A stretch of 64,000 nucleotides of DNA from Antedon bifida (lineage: Eukaryota > Echinodermata > Crinoidea > Comatulida > Antedonidae), in contig OY727100.1 of assembly GCA_963402885.1 (NCBI GenBank), forward strand, positions 11,997,395 through 12,061,394. Reading direction: 5' to 3'. The notes beneath the pieces are model-generated. The model was given only the letters and a program-made list of their open reading frames with translations, was not told the DNA's origin and did no database searches. Each line of letters starts with the position of its first letter. Position 1 is the first letter of the stretch. Positions 1 to 9,320 of this stretch are shown here, one piece after another. The position numbers and the translations under genes are program-made.

Positions 1-1413
1 TATATGCTTATAGTGCTGAGTTGTGCCTATATGCCATATACAATATGTACAGTATATACTGTATATCTATATACAGTGTAGCATAGGTGAAATTACGGGA
101 CACATGTTCTAATTTTTTGGCATGATGACGTTATCAAACTAAACTTTAAGATGACAATTTCGAAAGATAATTAATTGAGCAAAAAACTATAAGATTTGGA
201 AAAAAATTTGGCACGTAGAAGCGCTGTGCGCGCTCTTTGAATTGTGTATAACTTTGACGAAAAATATGAAAAAACTACTTTTTCACTTCAACTGGCCATA
301 TGTTAACGTCACAACATCCGATAGGCTTAATTTTTATATGAATTAATATCTACATTTCATCAGCTTTCATAATAAATTATAATCATCAAGGTAACCTTCA
401 ATTCTGAAGAGCTGTAAGATATTCAAATTTACTGCGAAGGTGAAATTACACGAACTACGTTATTCAAGTTTTTACGCGTGATGACGTCATTAAAATGAAG
501 ATAGTGTCAACTCATGATAAAGATAATTAATTAAGCAAGCACATACTGAAAGTTGTGCGAAATTCGAGCACACATAACCAAGATGCGCTCTGTTGAATGT
601 GATAATCTACACAAAAAGATAACAAATCCTAATTTTTAAATTCAAGTGGCCATTTGATGACGTCAAAACATTTTGTACGTAAAATGTGTACATGAATTCA
701 TATCTACAACTCAATGGCTTCCAGAATAAGTTAAAAAAATCGGGGGTCATCTTGCATTCTGAAGAATTATTTTCATTTTAAAAAAGACCTATTTTTCACC
801 ATTTTCAGAACTTTTGTAAAATAAATGTGCGCATTTTGTCATTTTTAACGTGCTCGTATAGCGTTATTTTAAGTCGGAACTGACTCAAATTTGGTGAATG
901 TACTAAGGATGGTGAGTAGAATGAGATTTGTAAAAAAAATTCATATTTTTTACGCTTTTTAAGTATCGCGCGTGCAAAAACGCATTTTTGCGCAGTAATT
1001 TTTTGAAACACGCAAATGGCCTAATTCATGCTCTAAATTGATCAAAACTTAATTTTGAGCGTTTTAAATTTTTAACGCGCGATATCACGCGCATGAACCT
1101 ACGTGTGCGTGCGTTTTTATTTGCTAATATTTTTACCCTTGATCTGAAGTTTACGTGTAGTGAATTTCATTAATATGTGATAATGAATTATGGAGATATG
1201 ATTGATAATGTGATTTCGCAAAATGGCGTATAAATGTCGTCACGGATGAGTGATCACGCTGGAAAGCTTATTAGGATTAAGTTGTATTATTTGAAAGATA
1301 TTCTGAAATTTTTGTAATCATTGACATTAAACTTTTTGAGATAATTGTTACACAAAATAGTGTACAGAAACAATAAAAAGAACTAGACATGTAACTCGTC
1401 ACTTTGACGAGTT
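1..1413 (+). repeat. Array unit A1 (left end outside window)
   Basis: Near-identical to A2, with a few substitutions and a 2-bp indel near position 98. A perfect 14-bp palindrome (ACAGTATATACTGT) lies at 49-62. TGACGTCA-like sites start at 126 (TGACGTTA), 304 (TAACGTCA), 482 and 658 (both perfect), so spacing is 178, 178 and 176. The unit ends in the hairpin at 1393-1413. Comparison with A2 suggests about 98 bp of this unit lie before the window. A 68-codon minus-strand frame at 805-1011 also occurs in A2, but copy similarity alone explains that. Confidence 0.9.
1393..1413. repeat. Unit-end hairpin, A1
   Basis: Arms AACTCGTCA and TGACGAGTT form a perfect 9-bp stem with loop CTT. The same structure closes B1, A2 and B3, and a paired variant closes B2. 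Confidence 0.85.
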
Positions 1414-2930
1414 TGGTTATCCGCCGCGCAAGTGGTGCAACATTAACATTAAGGGGATAGGTTGAGAACAAAAGGAAGTGTTCATGTATGACCTGAACTG
1501 AAGAATATGATATGTTGTTATTGCTGAATTTTATTATTTAGATTCATATATAGTATACACAGTATAATCTGTATCCATATCACATACAGTGTAGAATAGG
1601 TGAAATTACAGGACCCTCTATTTATTGCAATTTTTAACATGTTGACGGTTTTAAAATGAAACGCGAAGGTAGCAATTTCGGAAGAAAATTATCTCAGCAA
1701 CAACGTATTAACGTGTAGAAGAAATTTGAATACGTGAAATATTGATGCGCGCTCTTTTAAATGTAATGAATTATGACGCAAAAGATGAAAATACGACCTT
1801 TTTTATTTAACTGGCCATATAATGACGTCACAACATCCGATTGGCAAAATTTTTACATGATTTCGTATCTACAATCCAATAGCTTCCAGAAAACGTTTTA
1901 ATCGTGATTATCACATTTTATTCTTACGAGCTATAACAGATTAAAATTTACTGTAAAGATGAAATTAATGCCACACGTAATTTAAATTTTTAGGCATGAT
2001 GACGTCATAAAAATTAAATTTTTTTAACTCTTGCGAAAGATAGTTGATTGACCTAGACAATATCAAAATCGGGGTGAAAATGGAAAACGAATAAGTGGAG
2101 ATGCGCTCTATTCAATGTGAGGAGCTATGATGAAAGACACAAAAATCCTAAATTTTATATTCGTGTGGCCATACGATGACGTCACAATGCCCGGTTAGCC
2201 ATATTAATACCTGATCCGATATCTACAACTCATCATCTTCCAGAATATGTCATCCACAAAAAATTGACCGTGTAGTTTAGAAATTACGACTGTTTAAAAA
2301 AAGGCATATTTTTAACGAATTTTTGAACTTTTTCATCAAAAATGCGCGCAAATCGTCCAATTCGACGTGCTCATATGACGTAACTTTAAGTCGAAATTGT
2401 TTAAAATTTGGTAAAATTACTAGAAAAAGCTGGAAAAACATAAATCGCGCGAAAAAAATATGTTTTCAATGCTACGTGCGCACCGCACACGTACACATTT
2501 GCGCATGCGTGGGAATTTTTTACATGCTTAAAACGACATGAAACGCGTAGAAAGTTGATTAGAAATTAATTTTGCGCATTTTGAAATTTTAAATGCGCGT
2601 GCGCGCGTAACTTTATGTAAAACACGCAATTTTTTTTCAACAGAAAGTTAGCGCATGATATAAATTAAACTTTTGGAAAGTTTCAATTTGAAATGTTATT
2701 TGGTTTTCGACCTATGTTAAATACGAGGAAATCGTTAAATCACGCGTAAGTCACGTTGCGCAATTGTAAACGTCATGAAAAGCTTCGCAGCACATCTTCA
2801 TGTGCATGACGATATGTTGAGAAAGTTACAAAATGTTATGTTTGCAAGTTTTTGAGAAAAGCGTTCCACAAAAATCATACAGAAAGAAAGAAGATCAAGA
2901 AAAAGATGTTGATTTCGTACAATCACAAGA

Positions 2931-2960
2931 GGTTATCCTGCAACTTCGTTGCGGATAACC
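2931..2960. repeat. Pre-terminal hairpin, B1
   Basis: Outer arms GGTTATCC and GGATAACC, inner arms GCAAC and GTTGC, loop TTC and one unpaired T. It lies 12 bp before the unit-end hairpin; CTAG sits between the two. Confidence 0.85.
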
Positions 2961-2972
2961 AACTAGACATGT

Positions 2973-2993
2973 AACTCGTCACTTTGACGAGTT
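2973..2993. repeat. Unit-end hairpin, B1
   Basis: Same perfect 9-bp stem and CTT loop as at 1393-1413. Confidence 0.85.
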
Positions 2994-4512
2994 AGTTATC
3001 CGCACGACAAACGCTACGTGCACGTCATACGTTGGAATATTGCACACAGAAAAAGATTATGGCATTATGACCTGAACTGAAGAATATGATATGTTGTTAG
3101 TGCTGATTTCTGTCAATTTTGTGTCGTATAGTATATATAGTATAATATGTATACATATTACATAAGTGTAGAATAAGTGAAATTATGGGACCTGCCATTT
3201 ATTGCAATTTTTAACATGTTGACGGTTTTAAAATGAAACGCGAAGGTAGCAATTTCAGAAGGAAATTATCTCAGCAACAACATATTAACGTGTAGAAGAA
3301 ATTTGAATACGTGAAATATTGATGCGCGCTCATTTAAATGTAATGAATTATGACGCAAAAGATGAAAATACGACATTTTTTATTTAACTGGCCATATGAT
3401 GACGTCACAACATCCGATTGGCAAAATGTTCACATGATTTCGTATCTACAATCCAATAGCTTCCAGAAAACGTTTTAATCGTGATTATCACATTTTATTC
3501 TTACGAGCTATAACAGATTAAAATTTACTATAAAGATGAAATTAATGCCAGACGTAATTTTAATTTTTAGGCATGATGACGTCATAAAAATTAAAATATT
3601 TTTAAATCATGCGAAAGATAGTTGATTGACCTAGACAATATCAAAATCGGGGTGAAAATGGAAAACGGATAAGTGGAGATGCGCTCTATTAAATGTGATG
3701 AGCTATGACGAAAGATACAAAAATCATAAATTTTATATTCGCGTGGCCATACGATGACGTCACAATGTCCGGTTAGCCATATTAATACATGATCTGATAT
3801 CTACAACTCATCAACTTCCATAATATGTCATCCACAAAAAGTTGACTGTGCAGTTTAGAAATTACGACTGTTTAAAAAAAGGCATAATTTTGACGAATTT
3901 TTGAACTTTTTCATCAAAAACGCGCGCAAATTGTCCAATTTGACGTGCTCGTATGACGTAACTTTAAGTCGAAAGTGTTTAAAAGTTGGTAAAATTACTA
4001 GAAAAGGCTGGAAAAACATAAATCACGCGAAAAAAATATGTTTTTAATGCTACGTGCGCACCGCACACGTAAAAATTTGCGCACGCGTGGGAATTTTTGA
4101 CATGCTTAAAACGACATGAAACGCGTAGAAAGTTGATTAGAAATTAATTTTGCGCATTTTGAAACTTTAAATAAGCGTGCGCGCGTAACTTTTTGTAAAA
4201 CACGCAATTTTTTTTCAACAGAAAGTTAGCGCATGATATAAATTAAACTTTTGCAAAGTTTCAATTTAAAATGTTATTTGGTTTTTGACCTATGTTAAAT
4301 ACGAGAAAATCGTTAAATCGCGCGTAAGTCACGTTGCGCAATTGTAAACATCCTGAAAAGGTTCGCTGCACAACTTCATATGAATGAAGATATGTTGGGA
4401 AAGTTACGAAATGTTATGTTTGCAAGTTTTACAGATACGCGTGACACAAAAATTACAGAAAGAAAGAAGATAAAGAAAAAAAAGATGATGATGATTTCGT
4501 ACAATCACAAGG

Positions 4513-4542
4513 AGTTATCCTGCAACTTCGTTGCGGATAACT
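4513..4542. repeat. Pre-terminal hairpin, B2
   Basis: Outer arms AGTTATCC and GGATAACT, inner arms GCAAC and GTTGC. Relative to B1 the outermost pair changes from G-C to A-T on both sides, so pairing is kept. Confidence 0.85.
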
Positions 4543-4556
4543 AAAAACTAGAATTT

Positions 4557-4577
4557 AATTCGTCACTTTGACGAATT
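4557..4577. repeat. Unit-end hairpin, B2 (compensated variant)
   Basis: Arms AATTCGTCA and TGACGAATT, loop CTT. Compared with the other copies one C-G pair has become T-A through matching changes in both arms. Confidence 0.85.
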
Positions 4578-6089
4578 ATAGGTGATCATTTTTATCATTT
4601 TACTGAAATTAATTTTTTTTAAACATGCACGTACGTTAACATATGATCGGAAAATGTTGATGTATGCCATCCTATTATATGCTTATAGTGCTGAGTTGTG
4701 CCTATATGCCATATACAATATGTACAGTATATACTGTATATCTATATACAGTGTAGCATAGGTGAAATTACGGGACACACATGTTCTAATTTTTTGGCAT
4801 GATGACGTTATCAAACTAAACTTTAAGATGACAATTTCGAAAGATAATTAATTGAGCAAAAAAATATAAGATTTGGAAAAAAAACTGGCACGTAGAAGCG
4901 CTGTGCGCGCTCTTTGAATTGTGTATAACTTTGACGAAAAATATGAAAAAACTACTTTTTCACTTCAACTGGCCATATGTTAACGTCACAACATCCGATA
5001 GGCTTAATTTTTATATGAATTAATATCTACATTTCATCAGCTTTCATAATAAATTATAATCATCAAGGTAACCTTCAATTCTGAAGAGCTGTAAGATATT
5101 CAAATTTACTGCGAAGGTGAAATTACACGGCCTACGTTATTCAAGTTTTTACGCGTGATGACGTCATTAAAATGAAGATAGTGTCAACTCATGATAAAGA
5201 TAATTAATTAAGCAAGCACATACTGAAAGTTGTGCAAAATTCGAGCACACATAACCGAGATGCGCTCTGTTGAATGTGATAATCTACACAAAAAGATAAC
5301 AAATCCTAATTTTTAAATTCAAGTGGCCATTTGATGACGTCAAAACATTTTGTACGTAAAATGTGTACATGAATTCATATCTACAACTCAATGGCTTCCA
5401 GAATAAGTTAAAAAAATCGGGGGTCATCTTGCATTCTGAAGAATTATTTTCATTTTAAAAAAGACCTATTTTTCACCTTTTTCAGAACTTTTGTAAAATT
5501 AATGTGCGCATTTTGTCATTTTTAACGTGCTCGTATTGCGTTATTTTAAGTCGGAACTGACTCAAATTTAGTGAATGTACTAAGGATGGTGAGTAGAATG
5601 AGATTTGTAAAAAAAAATCATGTTTTTTACGCTTTTTAAGTATCGCGCGCGCAAAAACGCATTTTTGCGCAGTAATTTTTTGAAACACGCAAATGGCCTA
5701 ATTCATGCTCTAAATTGATCAAAACTTAATTTTGAGCGTTTTAAATTTTTAACGCGCGATATCACGCGCATGAACCTACGTGCGCGTGCGTTTTTATTTG
5801 CTAATATTTTTACCCTTGATCTGAAGTTTACGTGTTGTGAATTTCATTAATATGTGATAATGAATTATGGAGATATGATTGATAATGTGATTTCGCAAAA
5901 TGGCGTATAAATGTCGTCACGGATGAGTGATCACGCTGGAAAGCTTATTAGGATTAAGTTATATTATTTGAAAGATATTCTGAAATTTTTGTAATCATTG
6001 ACATTAAACTTTTTGAGATAATTGTTACACAAAATAGTGTACAGAAACAATAAAAAGACTAGACATGAAACTCGTCACTTTGACGAGTT
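4578..6089 (+). repeat. Array unit A2 with its leading spacer
   Basis: Positions 4578-4675 are a spacer starting with TAGGTGATCATTT, the left arm of the hairpin that terminates the array at 9289-9320. The A copy proper starts at 4676 and matches 1-1413 almost base for base. TGACGTCA-like sites start at 4803, 4981, 5159 and 5335, spacing 178, 178 and 176. It ends with the hairpin at 6069-6089. Confidence 0.9.
6069..6089. repeat. Unit-end hairpin, A2
   Basis: Same arms AACTCGTCA and TGACGAGTT with loop CTT as at 1393-1413, although the base before the stem differs (ATGAAA instead of ATGTAA). Confidence 0.85.
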
Positions 6090-7631
6090 AGTTATCCGCA
6101 CCACGACAAACGCCACGTGCACGTCATACGTTGGAATATTGCACACAGATAAAGATTATGGCATTATGACAAGAACTGAAGAATATGATATGCTGTTAGT
6201 GCTGAATTCTGTCAATTTTGTGTCATATAGTATATACATGCAAACAGTATAAGCTGTATACATATTACATACAGTGTAGAATAGGTGAAATTACGGGACC
6301 CGCCATTTATTCCATTTTTTAACAGGGCGACGGTATCAAAATGAAACACTAAAATAACAATTTCGGAAGGATATTATCTCAGCAACAACATATTAGCTTG
6401 TAGAAGAAATTTTAATACGTGAAATATTAATGCGCGCTCTTTTAAATGTAATGAACTATGACGCAAAATATGAAAATACGACTTTTTTTATTTAACTGGC
6501 CATATGATGACGTCACAACATCCGATTGGCAAAATTTTTACATGATTTTGTATCTACAATCCAATAGCTTCCAGAAAACGTTTTAATCATGATTATTACA
6601 TTTTATTCTTACGAGCTATAACAGATTAAAATTTACTGTAAAGATAAAATTAATGACCCAGGTAATTTAAATTTTTAGGCATGATGACGTTATAAAAATT
6701 AAAATATTTTTAACTCATGCGAAAGATAGTTGATTGACCTAAAAAATATCAAAATCTGGGTTAAAATGAAAAACGGATAAGCGAAGATGCGCTCTATTAA
6801 ATGTGATGCTCTATGACAAAAGATACAAAAATCCTATATTTTATATTCGCATGGCCATACGATGACGTCACAATGTCCTGTTAGCAATATTGATGCATGA
6901 TACGATATCTACAACTCATCATCTTCCAGAATACGTAATAAAAATAACTTTTACCGTTTAGTTTAGAAACTACGACTGTTTTAAAAAAGGTATAATTTTG
7001 ACAAATTTTAAGGAATTTTTGAACTTTTTCATCAAAAACGTACGTAAATTATCCAATTCGACGTGCTGGTATGACGTTAATTTTAAGTCGAAATTGTTTA
7101 AAAGTTGGTAAAATTACTTGAAAAGGCTGGAAAAACATAAATCACGCGGAAAAAATTGTTTTTAACGCTACGTGCGCACCGCGCGCATAAAAATATGCGC
7201 ACGCGTGGGAATTTTTGACATGCTCAAAATGACATAAAACGCGTAGAAAGTTGATTAGAAATTGATTTTTCGCATTTTGAAATTTTAAACGCGCGTGCGC
7301 GCGTAACTTCGTGTAAAACATGCCATTTTTTTCTCACAGTCAGTTAGCGCAAGATATAACTTAAACTTTTTCTAAGTTTCAAATTAAAATGTTATATGGT
7401 TTTCGATCTATGTTAAATACGCGAAATTCATAAAAACGCGCGTAAGTCACGTTGCGCAACTATGACGTCATTCACAATAGCGGGTGCACAATTTCACGTG
7501 AACGCCCACATGTTGACAAAGTTATAAAATGTTATGTTTACACGTTTTTGAGTTACGCGTGACACAAAAATGACAGAAAGAAAGAAGAATACAGAAAAAA
7601 AAAAAGATGATGAAACAGGACAGTTACAAGG

Positions 7632-7656
7632 AGTTATCCGCTAAATGCGGATAACT
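7632..7656. repeat. Pre-terminal hairpin, B3 (shortened form)
   Basis: Arms AGTTATCCGC and GCGGATAACT form a perfect 10-bp stem with loop TAAAT. The inner GCAAC/GTTGC segment of the other B units is absent, yet the outer stem is intact. Confidence 0.83.
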
Positions 7657-7668
7657 AACTAGACATGT

Positions 7669-7689
7669 AACTCGTCACTTTGACGAGTT
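7669..7689. repeat. Unit-end hairpin, B3
   Basis: Same arms AACTCGTCA and TGACGAGTT, loop CTT. Confidence 0.85.
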
Positions 7690-9218
7690 TGGTTTTCCGC
7701 CGCGCAAGTGGTGCAACATTAACATTAAGGGGATAGGTTGAGGACAAAAGGAAGTGTTCACGTTGGCATTATGACCTGAACTGAAGAATATGATATGTTG
7801 TTATTGCTGAATTTTATTATTTAAATTCATATATAGTATACACAGTATAATCTGTATCCATATCACATACAGTGTAGAATAGGTGAAATTACGGGACCCG
7901 ATATTTATTGCAATTTTTAACATGTTGACGGTTTTAAAATGAAACGCGAAGGTAGCATTTCCGAAAGGAAATTATCTCAGCAACAACGTATTAGCGTGTA
8001 GAAGAAATTTGAATACGTGAAATATTGATGCGCGCTCTTTTAAATGTAATGAATTATGACGCAAAAGATGAAAATACGACCTTTTTTATTTAACTGGCCA
8101 TATGATGACGTCACAACATCCGATTGGCAACATTTTTACATAGTTTCGTATCTACAATCCAATAGCTTCCAGAAAAAGTTTTAATCGTGATTATCACATT
8201 TTATTCTTACGAGCTATAACAGATTAAAATTTACTGTAAAGATGAAATTAATGCCACACGTGATTAAAATTTTTAGGCATGATGACGTCAAAAAAATTAA
8301 AATATTTTTAACTCCTGCGAAAGATAGTTGATTGACCTAGACAATATCAAAATCGGGGTGAAAATGGAAAACGGATAAGTGGAGATGCGCTCTATTCAAT
8401 GTGGTAAGCTATGACGAAAGATACAAAAATCCTAAATTTTATATTCGCGTGGCCATACGATGACGTCACAATGTCCGGTTAGCCATATTAATACCTGATA
8501 CGATATCTACAACTCATCTACTTCCAGAATATGCCATCCACAAAAAGTTGACCGTCTAGTTTAGAAATTACGACTGTTTAAAAAAAGGCATATTTTAAAC
8601 GAATTTTTTAACCTTTTCATAAAAAACGCGCGCAAATTGTCCAATTCGACGTGCTCGTATGACGTATCTTTAAGTCGAAATTGTTTAAAATTTGGTAAAA
8701 TTACTAGAAAAGGCTGGAAAAACATAAATCACGCGAAAAAAATACGTTTTCAATGCTACGTGCGCACCGCACACGTAAAAATGTGCGCACGCGTGGGAAT
8801 TTTTGACATGCTTAAAACGACATGAAACGCGTAGAAAGTTGATTATAAATTAATTTTGCGCATTTTGAAATTTTAAATGCGCGTGCGCGCGTAACTTTGT
8901 GTAAAACACGCAATTTTTTTTCCACAGAAAGTTAGCGCATAATATAAATTAAACTTTTGCAAAGTTTCAAGTTGAAATGTTATTTGGTTGTCGAGCTATG
9001 TTAAATACGAGAAAATCGTTAAATCGCGCGTACGTCACGTTGCGCAATTGTAAGCATCATGAAAAGCTTCGCTTGACGACGTTACATAAATGTCAAAATG
9101 TCAACATAGTTAAAAAAATGTTATGTTTGCAAGTTTTAGAGAAAAGCGTTACACAAAAATCATACAGAAAGAAAGAAGATGAAAAAAAAGATGATGATGA
9201 TTTCGTACAATCACAAGA

Positions 9219-9248
9219 GGTTTTCCTGCAACTTCGTTGCGGAAAACC
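9219..9248. repeat. Pre-terminal hairpin, B4 (compensated variant)
   Basis: Outer arms GGTTTTCC and GGAAAACC, inner arms GCAAC and GTTGC. Compared with B1 one A-T pair has flipped to T-A in both arms. Confidence 0.85.
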
Positions 9249-9288
9249 AAAAAAAAAAAATAATAATAAAGATTTTATACAATAACAA

Positions 9289-9320
9289 TAGGTGATCATT
9301 TTATTCTAAATGATCACCTA
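9289..9320. repeat. Array-terminating hairpin
   Basis: TAGGTGATCATTT (9289-9301) and its exact reverse complement AAATGATCACCTA (9308-9320) flank a 6-bp loop. The left arm alone recurs at 4578-4590, at the boundary between the two A-B-B blocks. Confidence 0.85.

Larger units (their letters stand above)
1414..2993 (+). repeat. Array unit B1
   Basis: The linker at 1414-1500 recurs almost unchanged after B3 (7690 onward). The body starts around 1500. TGACGTCA-like sites start at 1643 (TGACGGTT), 1823, 2000 and 2177 (last three perfect), spacing 180, 177 and 177. The second half has an alternating purine-pyrimidine CG/TG tract at 2594-2609, then a purine-rich stretch (agaaagaaagaag) just before two consecutive hairpins (2931-2960 and 2973-2993). 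Confidence 0.9.
2994..4577 (+). repeat. Array unit B2
   Basis: A close copy of B1 from about 3080. TGACGTCA-like sites start at 3220 (TGACGGTT), 3400, 3577 and 3755, spacing 180, 177 and 178. The linker 2994-3080 is the second linker type, shared with the start of B3. The unit ends with hairpins 4513-4542 and 4557-4577; the latter carries a paired change relative to the other units. Confidence 0.9.
6090..7689 (+). repeat. Array unit B3
   Basis: This is the most diverged B copy by eye. TGACGTCA-like sites start at 6328 (degenerate), 6508, 6685 (TGACGTTA) and 6863, spacing 180, 177 and 178. The pre-terminal hairpin at 7632-7656 has different arms and loop from B1, B2 and B4 but still pairs perfectly. 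The unit ends with the hairpin at 7669-7689. Confidence 0.88.
1..9320. repeat. Higher-order tandem repeat array (A-B-B-A-B-B), truncated by the window start
   Basis: Six units of about 1.5-1.6 kb follow one another. Two are type A (ending at 1413 and 6089) and four are type B (ending at 2993, 4577, 7689 and 9320). The A-unit sequence at position 1 returns almost unchanged at 4676, giving a ~4.68-kb higher-order period. A and B share the same ground plan: the motif 'gtgaaatta' near the start, four TGACGTCA-like sites about 177 bp apart, then a second half rich in CG, GCGC and ACGCG words. CpG density is far above that of the flanking DNA. The array ends abruptly at 9320 and AT-rich DNA follows. 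No convincing protein runs through it. It may be a satellite or an amplified mobile element; the sequence does not decide. Confidence 0.93.
7690..9320 (+). repeat. Array unit B4 (right end of the array)
   Basis: A B-type copy with TGACGTCA-like sites starting at 7926 (TGACG only), 8106, 8283 and 8461, spacing 180, 177 and 178. After the hairpin at 9219-9248 the usual second hairpin is missing. In its place is an A-rich and (ATA)n stretch, then a perfect hairpin (9289-9320) and the array end. The frames at 8637-8825, 8977-9285 and 9093-9299 lie wholly in repeat sequence. Confidence 0.88.

Noticed and set aside
805-1011. 68-codon minus-strand frame conserved at 5482-5688
   Set aside because: The two copies lie in the near-identical A units, so sharing is expected from the duplication. 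The frame uses A-rich/T-rich repeat sequence and is not kept in the B units.
2323-2541. 72-codon plus-strand frame in B1, partly open again at 8637-8825
   Set aside because: It is not open at comparable length in B2 or B3, and it overlaps repeat sequence with no start or splice support.
8977-9299. Overlapping 102- and 68-codon frames on opposite strands
   Set aside because: Both run through the purine-rich tail and hairpin of unit B4; the composition removes stop codons.
1-9320. CRISPR array
   Set aside because: Repeat units are kilobase-scale with ~177-bp internal steps, not short direct repeats with unique spacers, and the DNA is eukaryotic.
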